DNA of 64,000 nucleotides from Shewanella woodyi ATCC 51908 (GCF_000019525.1 NC_010506.1:3100001-3164000), one strand, 5' to 3'; counted from the stretch's first letter, positions 8,535 to 18,295 are shown. A program made the numbers and translations. The notes: generated by a model from the letters alone, not told the origin.

Positions 8535-10811
8535 CTACAAGCTTTTAAAATCATCAACATTAATTGCCGCAAGACGCAGTTCATCGGCTTTAAGCAATGA
8601 GTTGAGCTCATCTTGAGTGATAATGGACTGCTCTGCTGCTAAGGCAAATAACTCAAGGCCAGCTAACTTCTTCGGCAATGTGCCATCACGCTGAGCCACT
8701 TTTATCTTTTTATAGATGTTACGGCACTCATATTGCGCCAAAAATGCCGCTTCAACTTCCGCAATACCACCTTTATCCTGTTCAAAATCAGGACAGAGGA
8801 AGGTTAAACGGTCACGAGCAGGCCCAGGTTGCATCATCCCCTTAACAAGCTCAGTGGTCATCTTGTCACTCGGTCCATTGAAATGGTTACCTAACGGGAA
8901 GATCAATGCTCTCATCATCCAGGCAACAGGACGATTAGGGAAGTTACGTAGCGCCCCTTGAAGTGCATTAGCTGCATTTTGCAAACGAGTCATCATCACA
9001 TAACGTACCGCGGGCAGATCATCATGTTGACGACCATTATCTTCGAACATCTTTAATGTAGCCGATGCTAGATATAGCTCACTCAATACGTCACCCATAC
9101 GCGCTGAAAGCATCTCTTTTCGCTTAAGATCGCCTCCCATGATCAACATCGAGAGATCGGTCATCAAAGCCAAAGCCGATGATAGTCGAGTCATATCGCG
9201 GTAGTACTGCTGAGTTTCACCACTAACAGGAGACTGGTTAAAGCGACTTCCAGTTAAAGCGCTAAAGAGTGAGCTAAACGCATTTCTTGCTCCATAACCA
9301 AGGTGACCAAGCAGCAAGGAGTCAAAACGTTCCAAAGCTGCACAAGTATCCTCCATCGCAGCCGTTTCCATCTCAGCGAGCACATAAGGGTGACAACGTG
9401 TTGCACCTTGACCAAAGATCATCAAGCTGCGAGTTAGAATGTTAGCTCCCTCGACAGTAATAGAGATGGGGTTCGCCATATAGGGCTGACCTAAATAGTT
9501 CTTAGGGCCGAGTTGGATCCCCTTACCCGACTGAATATCCATTGCATCATTAAGCACATCACGACTCATCTCAGTCATGTGGTATTTGGCAATAGCAGTC
9601 ACTACAGAGGGTTTAACCTTAAGATCGATCCCCGTAGTTGTTAGGCGTCTTGCAGCCTCCAACTGATAGGTATTGGCGATGATCCGAGCAAGGGCCTCCT
9701 GAACACCTTCAAAATGACCGATAGATAGGCCAAATTGGTGACGGACATAACTGTATGCCGTTGTTGTCTTAGTCGCAGTGTGACCCGATGCGGTTGAAAG
9801 TGCAGGCAGTGAGATACCACGCCCCGCCGAGAGACACTCAACTAGCATACGCCAGCCACGTCCTGCATACTGAGGCCCACCAATGATCCAATCAAGAGGA
9901 ATAAACACATCCTTACCTTGAGTTGTACCATTCATAAAGGCCATGTTTAATGGATTGTGTCTCTGTCCAATGACCACTCCTTCATGATCTGTTGGGATAA
10001 GCGCACAGGTAATTCCGAGCTCCTTCTTATCCCCTAACAGTCCATCTGGATCTTCCATCTGAAATGCCAGACCCAATACCGTTGAAACTGGGGCTAACGT
10101 GATATAACGCTTATCCCAGTTCAACCTTAATCCCAATACCTCTTCACCTTCAAATGTCTCTCTACAGACAACACCGGTATCGGGAATTGCGCCTGCATCA
10201 CTGCCCGCTTCAGGACCTGTCAGAGCGAAACAAGGCACTGCTTCACCAGATGCCAGTTTTGGTAACCAATATTCACGTTGCTCTTTGGTACCATAATGTG
10301 TCAGTAATTCACCTGGTCCTAGAGAGTTGGGAACCATAACAGTCACAGCCGCACTAACACTTCGGCTAGCGAGCTTGGCAACTATCGTCGAGCTAGCGTA
10401 TGCAGAGAAGGCCTTACCGCCATACTCTTTTGGTATTATAAGGGCAAAGAACCCCTCTTTTTTAAAGTAATCCCATAGCTCTGGTGGCAAATCTTTGCGG
10501 TTTTGTACAATATCAAAATCATCAATTAAAGTGAGAGCTGTCATCACTTGATTTTCAATAAAATCCTGCTCCTCAGCAGTTAGTTTAGGTTTACCGTAGC
10601 TATGCAGAGTATCCCAATTGGGTTTACCTCTAAACAACTCACCTTCCCACCACACATCACCCGCTTCCATCGCTTCTTTTTCAGTATCTGAAAGCGGAGG
10701 AAGTACCTTTTTAAAAAACGAAAAAATTGGACGCGTAATAAATTGCATCCTAATACTTTTGACACCAAACAGCACAATAACAACCAGTAGTGCAAGTATA
10801 AATAGAGTCAT
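8535..10811 (-). CDS. fadE: Acyl-CoA dehydrogenase FadE
   Basis: FadE catalyses the first oxidation step of fatty-acid beta-oxidation (acyl-CoA to trans-2-enoyl-CoA, FAD-dependent). The 758-residue protein is slightly shorter than E. coli FadE (814). It has an N-terminal membrane segment (residues 1-20), an acyl-CoA dehydrogenase core (about 80-480, with C-F-A-L-T-G-P-E-A-G-S-D-A-G and G-R-G-I-S-L-P-A segments), and the long C-terminal extension (DUF1974 type) specific to FadE. An AAGG ribosome-binding site precedes the ATG. The gene begins 23 bp after a PsrA-type repressor on the same strand, so the two form one transcription unit. Confidence 0.94.
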   Translation of the reverse strand: MTLFILALLVVIVLFGVKSIRMQFITRPIFSFFKKVLPPLSDTEKEAMEAGDVWWEGELFRGKPNWDTLHSYGKPKLTAEEQDFIENQVMTALTLIDDFDIVQNRKDLPPELWDYFKKEGFFALIIPKEYGGKAFSAYASSTIVAKLASRSVSAAVTVMVPNSLGPGELLTHYGTKEQREYWLPKLASGEAVPCFALTGPEAGSDAGAIPDTGVVCRETFEGEEVLGLRLNWDKRYITLAPVSTVLGLAFQMEDPDGLLGDKKELGITCALIPTDHEGVVIGQRHNPLNMAFMNGTTQGKDVFIPLDWIIGGPQYAGRGWRMLVECLSAGRGISLPALSTASGHTATKTTTAYSYVRHQFGLSIGHFEGVQEALARIIANTYQLEAARRLTTTGIDLKVKPSVVTAIAKYHMTEMSRDVLNDAMDIQSGKGIQLGPKNYLGQPYMANPISITVEGANILTRSLMIFGQGATRCHPYVLAEMETAAMEDTCAALERFDSLLLGHLGYGARNAFSSLFSALTGSRFNQSPVSGETQQYYRDMTRLSSALALMTDLSMLIMGGDLKRKEMLSARMGDVLSELYLASATLKMFEDNGRQHDDLPAVRYVMMTRLQNAANALQGALRNFPNRPVAWMMRALIFPLGNHFNGPSDKMTTELVKGMMQPGPARDRLTFLCPDFEQDKGGIAEVEAAFLAQYECRNIYKKIKVAQRDGTLPKKLAGLELFALAAEQSIITQDELNSLLKADELRLAAINVDDFKSL

Positions 10812-10834
10812 GGATTTACCTTTTAAAAAACACC

Positions 10835-11470
10835 TTAATTAACCGGTACTGAAACCCCGGCAGAGAGATAGGGAATAACTTTTCGAATAACGGCTTCTAT
10901 GTCATTATGTTCGTTAAAATCTGCCGCTGCAATCTCTGTTAACGCATCGGCCGATGCCATAGTGAAAACCACAGTACCTAAGGTGAAGTGTAAGCGCCAA
11001 AACATCTCTGCAGGTGGGATATGAGGAGCACTATCTGCTACAGCTTTAACAAACTGAGTCAAATGTTCACCATAATGAGTGGTAATAAACCACCTCAGAT
11101 GCCCTTGACTCTCGATATACCCGCGGCCAAGAAGCTGTAGAAATGTACTAGTACCTTCCGCTCTTAATTGATTTAAGTCCAGTAATGGTTCCACAAGGGA
11201 TGAGAAAATATCATTTAACGATGCCCCCTCTTCTGAACTTTGTAATGTCACAATTCTTGCCGATGCTACAGGCATAAATACGTCAAGATAACGAGCCAAA
11301 ACGGCTCTGATCAACTCTTTTTTAGAGCCAAAGTGATAATTGACTGAGGCAAGATTCACCTCAGCCTTACTGGTTATCAAACGCAATGAGGTCTCTGAAA
11401 AGCCTCGTTCTGCAAATAATTTTTCCGCTGCATCCAGTATTCTTGTTTTTGTATCGGATCGATTTGCCAT
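10835..11470 (-). CDS. psrA: PsrA-type TetR regulator of fatty-acid oxidation
   Basis: This is a 211-residue TetR-family repressor. The N-terminal helix-turn-helix (about 8-55) has T-R-I-L-D-A-A-E-K-L-F-A-E-R-G-F and N-Y-H-F-G-S-K, as in PsrA-like members. PsrA represses beta-oxidation genes and is released by long-chain fatty acids or acyl-CoA. Two features support the assignment: fadE is the next gene in the same unit, and a PsrA-like palindrome lies 21 bp upstream of the start codon. AGGAAGG precedes the ATG at 11470. A different TetR subfamily is possible but less likely. Confidence 0.85.
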   Translation of the reverse strand: MANRSDTKTRILDAAEKLFAERGFSETSLRLITSKAEVNLASVNYHFGSKKELIRAVLARYLDVFMPVASARIVTLQSSEEGASLNDIFSSLVEPLLDLNQLRAEGTSTFLQLLGRGYIESQGHLRWFITTHYGEHLTQFVKAVADSAPHIPPAEMFWRLHFTLGTVVFTMASADALTEIAAADFNEHNDIEAVIRKVIPYLSAGVSVPVN

Positions 11471-11490
11471 TCCGTTGCCTTCCTAACTCT

Positions 11491-11512
11491 ATTTAAAACA
11501 CTCGTTTAAATT
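11491..11512. promoter_or_regulatory. Candidate PsrA operator
   Basis: TTTAAAAC-ACTC-GTTTAAAT has the AAAC-N4-GTTT core with AT flanks typical of PsrA/FadR-type TetR operators. It lies directly upstream of psrA, consistent with autorepression of the psrA-fadE unit. Confidence 0.65.
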
Positions 11513-11665
11513 AAACATTGACACCCTTCTTGTCAAACTAAATTACTGTCAATTTATCTCCACACTAGTAAATATGGCTATAAACGGCTTTTACTATCTG
11601 CAGTTATTAAAAACTGTGCATTGAGTTAGAATACTCAACACAAAAATAACAAGGGATATGAATTC

Positions 11666-13504
11666 ATGAAACTTTCCACTGCAAGACTTTCAAAGATCTC
11701 GCTGCTGGTCGGCTTAACATTAGCCGCCACAGCTTGTCAAAAAGTGCAGTCTGACGAAACAGTATCAGCACAAACCAGCGTTGCAGAAGCCGAGCAATTT
11801 ATAACACAATCCGAACAAGCCTTGAGCGAACTCTCTATCGAAGTTAATCGTTCAGAGTGGATCTACAGCAACTTTATTACGGAAGATACCGCTGCCTTAT
11901 CAGCTTCAGTTGGAGAGAAATACACCGCGACGACTGTGAAGCTTGCCACAGTTGCTGCAAACTACACTCAACTTCCTCTCAGTGCCGATAATTTACGTAA
12001 GCTCAACATTCTACGCAGCGCACTAGTCCTGCCAGCACCTTTAGATCCAAAGAAAAATGCTGAACTTGCCAGCATCAGTTCAGAACTCAATGGACTCTAT
12101 GGTAAAGGAAAGTACTGTTTTGACGATGGTCGCTGCCTAACACAACCTGAACTGTCAGCCATTATGGGAGAATCCCAAGACCCTGCACTTTTATTAGAGG
12201 TGTGGAAAGGATGGCGTGATATAGCCAAACCTATGCGTCCTCTGTTTAAGAGAGAAGTTGAACTTGCCAATGAAGGAGCACGGGATCTAGGCTATGCCGA
12301 TCTTTCAGAGCTATGGCGTAGCCAATACGATATGGAGCCTGATGAGTTCTCTAATGAACTGGACAGACTCTGGGGACAAGTGAAACCACTGTACGATTCA
12401 CTTCACTGTTATGTCAGAGGTGAGCTAAATGAGAAGTACGGTGATGATGTAGTATCAAAACAGGGACCTATTCCTGCTCATCTACTGGGCAATATGTGGG
12501 CCCAAAGTTGGGGCAATATCTACAACCAAGTTGCACCAGAAGATGCAGATCCCGGTTATGATGTCACCGAGCTGCTTGCACAGCATGGTTATGATGAGAT
12601 CAAGATGGTGAAACAAGCTGAAAGCTTTTTCAGCTCACTGGGTTTTGAGCCACTTCCAGATACCTTCTGGGAACGCTCTTTATTTGTCCAACCTAAAGAC
12701 AGAGATGTTGTGTGTCATGCATCAGCCTGGGCTCTGGACGACAAAGATGATATCCGCATCAAGATGTGTATCCAGAAAACGGCAGAGGACTTCACTGTTA
12801 TTCATCATGAGCTAGGGCATAACTATTATCAAAGAGCCTATAAGAACCAGCCATTTATTTTCAAAAACAGCGCAAATGATGGTTTCCATGAAGCCATAGG
12901 TGACACTGTTGCCCTCTCTATCACACCCAATTACTTAAAACAGATTGGTCTGTTGGATGAGGTGCCTGATGCCTCTAAAGACATTGGTCTGTTACTCAAA
13001 CAAGCACTCGACAAGGTCGCCTTCATGCCATTTGGCTTAATGATAGATCAATGGCGATGGAAAGTGTTTAGTGGTGAAATAACTCCAGAGCAATACAACC
13101 AGGCTTGGTGGGAGTTAAGGGAGAAGTATCAAGGGGTGAAGTCACCAATCAGTCGTGATGAAAAAGATTTTGATCCTGGAGCTAAATACCATGTACCAGG
13201 AAATGTCCCCTATACACGCTACTTCTTAGCTCATATCTTACAGTTCCAGTTCCACAAAGCTTTGTGTGACATCGCTGGCGATAAGGGCCCTGTACACCGT
13301 TGTAGTATCTACGGCAATAAAGACGCGGGCACTAAGCTAAATACCATGCTTGAGATGGGACAAAGTCAACCTTGGCCAGAAGCCTTAGCCGTTGTGACAG
13401 GCAGTAAAGAGATGGACGCCAATGCAGTACTTGATTACTTTGCACCATTACAAACTTGGTTAAATGAGCAAAATAGCCAAGCCAATAGACAATGTGGTTG
13501 GTAA
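11666..13504 (+). CDS. M2-family (ACE-like) dipeptidyl carboxypeptidase, probable lipoprotein
   Basis: This 612-residue zinc metallopeptidase resembles angiotensin-converting enzyme (family M2). The zinc site is intact: H381-E-L-G-H385 and the third ligand Glu409 in G-F-H-E-A-I-G-D. The C-terminal half also carries the M2 segments W-W-x-L-R-x-K-Y-Q-G and Y-H-V-P-G-N-V-P-Y-x-R-Y. The N-terminus is a signal peptide ending L-A-A-T-A-C, a fair lipobox, so the enzyme is probably anchored in the periplasm. Bacterial members remove C-terminal dipeptides from peptides. It is monocistronic, with its own terminator, and diverges from psrA. Confidence 0.92.
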   Translation: MKLSTARLSKISLLVGLTLAATACQKVQSDETVSAQTSVAEAEQFITQSEQALSELSIEVNRSEWIYSNFITEDTAALSASVGEKYTATTVKLATVAANYTQLPLSADNLRKLNILRSALVLPAPLDPKKNAELASISSELNGLYGKGKYCFDDGRCLTQPELSAIMGESQDPALLLEVWKGWRDIAKPMRPLFKREVELANEGARDLGYADLSELWRSQYDMEPDEFSNELDRLWGQVKPLYDSLHCYVRGELNEKYGDDVVSKQGPIPAHLLGNMWAQSWGNIYNQVAPEDADPGYDVTELLAQHGYDEIKMVKQAESFFSSLGFEPLPDTFWERSLFVQPKDRDVVCHASAWALDDKDDIRIKMCIQKTAEDFTVIHHELGHNYYQRAYKNQPFIFKNSANDGFHEAIGDTVALSITPNYLKQIGLLDEVPDASKDIGLLLKQALDKVAFMPFGLMIDQWRWKVFSGEITPEQYNQAWWELREKYQGVKSPISRDEKDFDPGAKYHVPGNVPYTRYFLAHILQFQFHKALCDIAGDKGPVHRCSIYGNKDAGTKLNTMLEMGQSQPWPEALAVVTGSKEMDANAVLDYFAPLQTWLNEQNSQANRQCGW

Positions 13505-13571
13505 GTAAAAGTATCAATTTGTGTTTATGCGGGTAAATGTTCACAGATAAACCCAATCGTAAACAAAAGCT

Positions 13572-13607
13572 AAAATGCTAAGCTAATGGTTGCTTAGCAT
13601 TTTTTTA
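13572..13607 (+). terminator. Rho-independent terminator after the M2 peptidase
   Basis: A 12-bp stem (AAAATGCTAAGC / GCTTAGCATTTT) closes an 8-base loop and is followed by a T run. The rest of the gap to 13807 is AT-rich and shows no other gene. Confidence 0.88.
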
Positions 13608-13807
13608 TCTTTTAAAAGTAAAGTTTACTCGATAAGTAAAACACTTAGTCACAATATAGCCATAAGCCCCCACTATAGATAAGGGCTGTAAGGCCGTTTA
13701 AATCAGCGAGTTTTTCAACATAGACACACTTTGTTAATAACTAAAACTTTAGTTCATATAGTCCATCTATTATAGTGACATCAGTAACCATTGATTTGAA
13801 CGCATTA

Positions 13808-14377
13808 ATGACTTTTATTAAATACACAGCAACTTGTACTATTTTCCTTCTCCTGCAACTGTCTTCAGCCTCGGCAAATTCAGATGATAATGCTGCCTTA
13901 AATCAATTTTACACTCAGTTTACTCAAGCTTTTGAAACGTTAGATGCTCAAAAAGTAAAAAACATCTATGCAGAAGACGCCTGTTACATTCCTGAAAATC
14001 AAAGTAAAGCTATCACCATGGGGCGAGATAACATTATTGAGCTCTACAATAAGTTTTTTGGCAAGATCAAACATAAAGAAGCACGGATCGAAGTGGACTT
14101 CAGAGTTCTAGATAGACAGGTAGAAGCTAATAATGCAACAGACATTGGTTATTACCTCATCCGTTTTCATCCACCATTAGATGCAGAAGAGCCCGTCAGT
14201 GAATTTGCAGGTAAATTTGTCACAGTCTCTAAAAAGAAAAAAGATGGGAAGTGGTATCTCACCGTTGATACCAATAATCGTTCAGAACCCTCTTTTTACT
14301 ACGATGCAAAACCCACTCCAAACCTGTATTATGGGCACCAGTTCACCCCATTAACTACAGCAAAGAATGACGACTGA
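13808..14377 (+). CDS. Exported NTF2/SnoaL-like (DUF4440-type) protein
   Basis: With the ATG at 13808 the product is 189 residues and starts with a clear signal peptide ending S-S-A-S-A. A GTG at 13775 in the same frame would add 11 residues ahead of it and is less likely; neither start has a strong ribosome-binding site. The mature part reads as an NTF2-like fold: D-N-A-A-L-N-Q-F-Y-T-Q-F, A-E-D-A-C-Y-I-P and M-G-R-D-N-I segments, as in DUF4440 and SnoaL-like proteins. The biochemical role is unknown. Its end overlaps the start of ychJ by 11 bp, so the two are probably translated together. Confidence 0.75.
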   Translation: MTFIKYTATCTIFLLLQLSSASANSDDNAALNQFYTQFTQAFETLDAQKVKNIYAEDACYIPENQSKAITMGRDNIIELYNKFFGKIKHKEARIEVDFRVLDRQVEANNATDIGYYLIRFHPPLDAEEPVSEFAGKFVTVSKKKKDGKWYLTVDTNNRSEPSFYYDAKPTPNLYYGHQFTPLTTAKNDD

Positions 14378-14849
14378 AACAGAAACTTTATGCCCATGCG
14401 GTCAAAATGACCGCGAACACCCTCACCTCTACACAGATTGTTGCGCCCCCTACCACCAAAATATCAAAACGGCAGGCACACCTGAAAAATTAATGAGAAG
14501 CCGTTATGCCGCCTTTGTACTCGGTGAATACGACTATTTAATTCAAACTCATCACCGCGATTACTTAGGTGATCTTACTGTAGAAGTATTAGCCGAACAT
14601 ACACCACAATGGCTCTCTCTGCAGGTGCTATCAACTCAAACTAAGGGGGATATGGGTGAAGTTTGCTTCCAAGCTTGGTACCGTGATGGCAACAACATTG
14701 ATGCGATTCATGAATGTTCCCAGTTTGTACAGGAAGCAAACAGATGGTTTTATACTCAGGGGACACAAAAGCCAGCAATTTATCCAAAGAGAAACGATAC
14801 TTGTCTATGTAATAGTGGCAGAAAATACAAGCAATGCTGCCTAAAATGA
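14367..14849 (+). CDS. ychJ: YchJ-family SEC-C motif protein
   Basis: This 160-residue protein has a Cys-rich SEC-C zinc motif at each end: C-P-C-G with a downstream C-C near residues 8-30, and C-L-C-N-S-G-R-K-Y-K-Q-C-C at the C-terminus. Between them lies the NTF2-like YchJ domain, with R-S-R-Y-A-A-F-V at its start. The architecture and length match E. coli YchJ, whose function is not settled. It overlaps the preceding NTF2-like gene and has no obvious terminator before the convergent gene at 14874. Confidence 0.92.
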   Translation: MTTETETLCPCGQNDREHPHLYTDCCAPYHQNIKTAGTPEKLMRSRYAAFVLGEYDYLIQTHHRDYLGDLTVEVLAEHTPQWLSLQVLSTQTKGDMGEVCFQAWYRDGNNIDAIHECSQFVQEANRWFYTQGTQKPAIYPKRNDTCLCNSGRKYKQCCLK

Positions 14850-14873
14850 AACCAAAGTGGTTCTCATTGAGTT

Positions 14874-17042
14874 TTAACAGCTATTTAAAAAACTATCTTT
14901 CTCTAAGAATTGGCTAAATTCAGATTCTCTAAGCGCTGGACTATAGAGGAACCCTTGGGCTTGATGACAATGATGATCTGCTAAGAAAAGCTCCTGCTCC
15001 TTAGTCTCTACCCCCTCAGCTGTTAATGAAATATTTAGCGCAGATGCCATGGCAATAATAGCACTAACAATTTCCTGACTTTCATGGCTAACTGATAGGT
15101 CAGAGATAAAGGAGCGGTCAATCTTAAGTTTACTGATTGGAAACTGCTTAAGGTAACGCATCGAACTGTAACCCGTACCAAAATCATCAATGGCTAAACC
15201 TACGCCAAGCTCTGTGAGCTCTTTACATAGATTGGTCGCATATTTAATATCTTCCATCAACTCTGTTTCGGTGATCTCCAAAATTAAGCTGCCTGGCTTT
15301 AAACGATAACGTGTGATCAAGGCCCACACTTGGTCATATAAGTTGCCACTGAAAAACTGCCTAGCGGCAACATTGACGTGCATCGAAAGGTTAATATTAT
15401 GATGCTGCCATAGATTCAACTGCTTGCAAGCAGCCTCAAGCACCCAAGCACCGATAGCATTGATATGCCCCGTTTGCTCGGCTATATCAATAAAAGCACC
15501 TGGATACAGCACTCCTTTTTTGGGATGGTGCCATCGAATAAGCGCTTCAGCCCCAATGTAGGCTCTTTTTTGCAGATCTTTTAGAGGTTGATAGTAGAGT
15601 TCAAACTCTCTTCCCCTCAGAGCTGTTTGTAAATCTCGCTCAATCTCCGCATTCGCTTTAAAGGTATTCAGCAACGAGTTATTAAATACCTGTATCGCGT
15701 CACCCTGCTTCTTTTTCGCATATTGAAGCGCAATATCAGCGCAAGCTAGCGGTAGAAACTTAGCCTCAATGCCAGCAATTTCTACAATGGCAAGTGCAGG
15801 TTTGGGTTCAATCTGCTCACGGCCAATCGAGACTGGCAAAGTGATCTGGCGATATAACCTTGAAGTGGCGTATTCAAGATCCTCCAAATTCATCTCAGGC
15901 AAAATAATAGCAAACTCATCACTGCCGACTCTGGCAAGTAACTCAGTGTGATTAACCTTACCGAAATGCCGTAGCCTTCTAGCTATCTCAATAAGCAGTA
16001 GATCGCCACTCTCATGACCATAAGTGTCATTAAAACGCTTAAAACCACGCAGATCGATGAGCAGCAGGTAACCTTTCCTAACTTTCTCAAGCTCTTTAGT
16101 AAAATAGGTTCGGTTATATAAATCAGTTAAACGACAGCGCCAAGCTAGCTTTTCAAGCTCAATTTTATGCTTGTGCTCTTCACTGCAATCCTCAGCATTA
16201 AGCAGTGCAAAACAGTTCCCTCTGTCGGTAATAAACTGTTTAACAGAGTATCGGATCCAACTTTGAGAGCCATCTTGCTTAACGATTTTGTTTTCGCCTT
16301 TAACCACACTACCAAGTTTTACTTGGGTAAGTGCAACTCTGGTCTCATCCGGGTGTTGGCTAACAAAACTCAGCTCCTGTAGCGAGCTTCCTATCACACT
16401 GGATTTGGGTTTTCCTGTAATGGTCTCGTGCGCTTGATTAACATATTCAACTACTTCTGTTTTCAGATTGATCAGCATAGTGACTTGATCTGAATGCTCA
16501 GCAGCATTCAATAGCAGCGTAAGCTTCTCCTCTTTATCGTAAGCATCACGCGTGGCGAGTGTCAGTGCTAATTGGTCTGCAACTTGAGAAGCTATCTGTA
16601 TTTCGCTATCAGACCAATGGGAAAACGCCATTCTCTCGAGAAACAACACCCCTTCCAGATGACCATTGATCCGAATCGCAATATCTAACGTCGACCTAAC
16701 ACCATTAGATGTAAAATAATTAGATGAGAGCTCACAGAGTCTGGAGTCATTGCGGGTATCAAAAGCATCGATAAGGCGCTTTGTCCTTAACTCTGCAATA
16801 TATTTTGGGCATAAGTCTGGGGCTGGACGTAGAAATTCAGCAGGTGAAATATGGCCGTAATTAGCCACAGGCAAGATGGTATTATTCTCACAAGAGATGA
16901 TTGCCACACCCACATGAGTCACTAATAGCTGCTGACAGAGTAATTCAGCAGCCAGTTTAGCCGTGCTGTGAAAATCACCCATCTGTTTAGCTTCAGAGTT
17001 AACAATCAACTCTAATAAGTGCTGATACTTACGCTTCGTCAC
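14874..17042 (-). CDS. GAF-PAS-GGDEF-EAL cyclic-di-GMP protein
   Basis: This is a 722-residue soluble signalling protein. In order it has a GAF domain (about 10-165), a PAS domain (about 175-290), a GGDEF domain (about 300-455) and an EAL domain (about 465-715). The EAL part looks catalytically complete: E-A-L-I-R-W, the Asn of N-V-A-A-R-Q-F, E-I-T-E-T-E-L, D-D-F-G-T-G-Y-S-S and A-E-G-V-E-T. The GGDEF signature reads G-S-D-E-F, an unusual second position. The overall activity is therefore probably phosphodiesterase, with the GGDEF part regulatory or weakly active. No transmembrane segment is seen. It is transcribed alone and converges on ychJ. Confidence 0.92.
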   Translation of the reverse strand: MTKRKYQHLLELIVNSEAKQMGDFHSTAKLAAELLCQQLLVTHVGVAIISCENNTILPVANYGHISPAEFLRPAPDLCPKYIAELRTKRLIDAFDTRNDSRLCELSSNYFTSNGVRSTLDIAIRINGHLEGVLFLERMAFSHWSDSEIQIASQVADQLALTLATRDAYDKEEKLTLLLNAAEHSDQVTMLINLKTEVVEYVNQAHETITGKPKSSVIGSSLQELSFVSQHPDETRVALTQVKLGSVVKGENKIVKQDGSQSWIRYSVKQFITDRGNCFALLNAEDCSEEHKHKIELEKLAWRCRLTDLYNRTYFTKELEKVRKGYLLLIDLRGFKRFNDTYGHESGDLLLIEIARRLRHFGKVNHTELLARVGSDEFAIILPEMNLEDLEYATSRLYRQITLPVSIGREQIEPKPALAIVEIAGIEAKFLPLACADIALQYAKKKQGDAIQVFNNSLLNTFKANAEIERDLQTALRGREFELYYQPLKDLQKRAYIGAEALIRWHHPKKGVLYPGAFIDIAEQTGHINAIGAWVLEAACKQLNLWQHHNINLSMHVNVAARQFFSGNLYDQVWALITRYRLKPGSLILEITETELMEDIKYATNLCKELTELGVGLAIDDFGTGYSSMRYLKQFPISKLKIDRSFISDLSVSHESQEIVSAIIAMASALNISLTAEGVETKEQELFLADHHCHQAQGFLYSPALRESEFSQFLEKDSFLNSC

Positions 17043-17197
17043 TTAGCTCCCTAAAAAGAGTAAGCTTTTATCCGCTTACTCAATGTTCCATTTAACTGAT
17101 CGTATATGCCAATTTTTGAAACTAGATAGTATTAAAATAATAATGAGCTAGTCAGACTACATGACCAAGTAGCAGATTTGCAACATACTAGTGAATT

Positions 17198-17485
17198 TTA
17201 AATACCATTTTCTAGCTGAAATATCATTTTCTCAGCACTGTAAGCAAAATGGATAACTAAACTTGTCAGATCACTATCGGTCTTTATCTCGCTTTCAACA
17301 CCATCAAATCGACTTTTTGCCTTAAGTGCGACAGCTTCAGCTTCCACTTTTGCATCAACGCCAGTAAACGAGATACTAAGCTGCGTATCATGCTCATCAA
17401 TCACAGCTCCGATATCGGCATAACTGCCACAATCATTACAGGTATCGTTCACTAAAGCTGATTGGGATTCTTGAATATTTTTCAT
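17198..17485 (-). CDS. DUF406 (YfcZ/YiiS-like) small protein
   Basis: This 95-residue cytoplasmic protein has the YfcZ/YiiS pattern: C-N-D-C-G-S-Y-A-D-I-G-A-V-I-D near the N-terminus, an A-E-A-E-A-V-A-L-K-A-K-S helix in the middle and E-K-M-I-F-Q-L at the C-terminus. Function is unknown in the family. It stands alone between the cyclic-di-GMP protein and the gene at 17594, on the same strand as both. Confidence 0.8.
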   Translation of the reverse strand: MKNIQESQSALVNDTCNDCGSYADIGAVIDEHDTQLSISFTGVDAKVEAEAVALKAKSRFDGVESEIKTDSDLTSLVIHFAYSAEKMIFQLENGI

Positions 17486-17593
17486 TGTTTATAACTCATC
17501 AATTCACGTCCGCCTATTATACGCTAATCACCTATTGCCTTGGCATTAATAAGCAAAAGGTAAATCACAAATTGACAAGATAGTGAGATAAAA

Positions 17594-18085
17594 TCAGGCC
17601 AGTGTTCGACTCATCTGTCTCTGCTGGGCTAATTGATCAACAAAATGGGTATCTAAGGCGTGGTAAAGTTCAGATTTAGCACTGTGATTAAACTTTTGCC
17701 GAGTCAGTAGATCGCAATTAGTCAGCACTCTCTGCATCTGCGCCGACTTATCCCCTCTTATAACAAGTGCCTCGGGCTTCAATGCTTGCATAAGTTGAAA
17801 TGCTCTTACCCCACCATGAGAGAAAGCAGAGCTGTTATCAATGGGAGAGTCCTGTATCGTCAAGTCATTAATTAACGCTTGCGCTTCTGGCAGCTCAAAT
17901 TTTTTACGCAAAGCAAGCTCAGGCTCAAGAGCCCCATCATCGAGCTGAAACTGAGCCATATCCCGAGCATCACAAGAGAGTAGTGCCAATAAAAGGGCAA
18001 ACTCTCCACGCCTATCATGATCAATAGCATGATTAAGGCGTGTCCCAAGTTGGGACTCATTGATTAAAACAGCACTTGGTCGCAT
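17594..18085 (-). CDS. Conserved protein, VC2046/SO_2500-like
   Basis: This 163-residue protein has no signal peptide or membrane segment. It begins M-R-P-S-A-V-L-I-N-E-S-Q-L-G-T-R-L-N and is rich in Leu, Asp and charged helices. It resembles from memory the VC2046/SO_2500 family, conserved in Vibrio and Shewanella with no assigned function. The start is followed upstream by the tRNA-Tyr promoter on the opposite strand. The family name is a recollection and could be wrong; the reading frame itself is well supported. Confidence 0.7.
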   Translation of the reverse strand: MRPSAVLINESQLGTRLNHAIDHDRRGEFALLLALLSCDARDMAQFQLDDGALEPELALRKKFELPEAQALINDLTIQDSPIDNSSAFSHGGVRAFQLMQALKPEALVIRGDKSAQMQRVLTNCDLLTRQKFNHSAKSELYHALDTHFVDQLAQQRQMSRTLA

Positions 18086-18166
18086 AAAAAAACATCACTA
18101 AAACAGCTCGTTGATAGTTAATCGACCGCTTAATACATAACTTTAGATATTTTTTAAATTATGGCC

Positions 18167-18195
18167 TTTACACATACACAGTTTGTGTCTACTAT
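18167..18195 (+). promoter_or_regulatory. Promoter of the tRNA-Tyr array
   Basis: TTTACA at 18167-18172 and TACTAT at 18190-18195 are separated by 17 bp and lie just upstream of the first tRNA-Tyr. They are followed by a GC-rich discriminator (TGCCGCCGC), typical of growth-rate and stringently controlled stable-RNA promoters. Confidence 0.75.
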
Positions 18196-18210
18196 TGCCG
18201 CCGCAAGTGA

Positions 18211-18295
18211 GGAGGGGTTCCCGAGTGGCCAAAGGGATCAGACTGTAAATCTGACGGCTCAGCCTTCGAAGGTTCGAATCCTTCTCCCTCCACCA
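18211..18295 (+). tRNA. tRNA-Tyr(GTA), copy 1
   Basis: An 85-nt class II tRNA with anticodon GTA, long variable arm, GGTTCGAATCC T-arm and encoded CCA. It is the first of four identical tandem copies. Confidence 0.98.
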
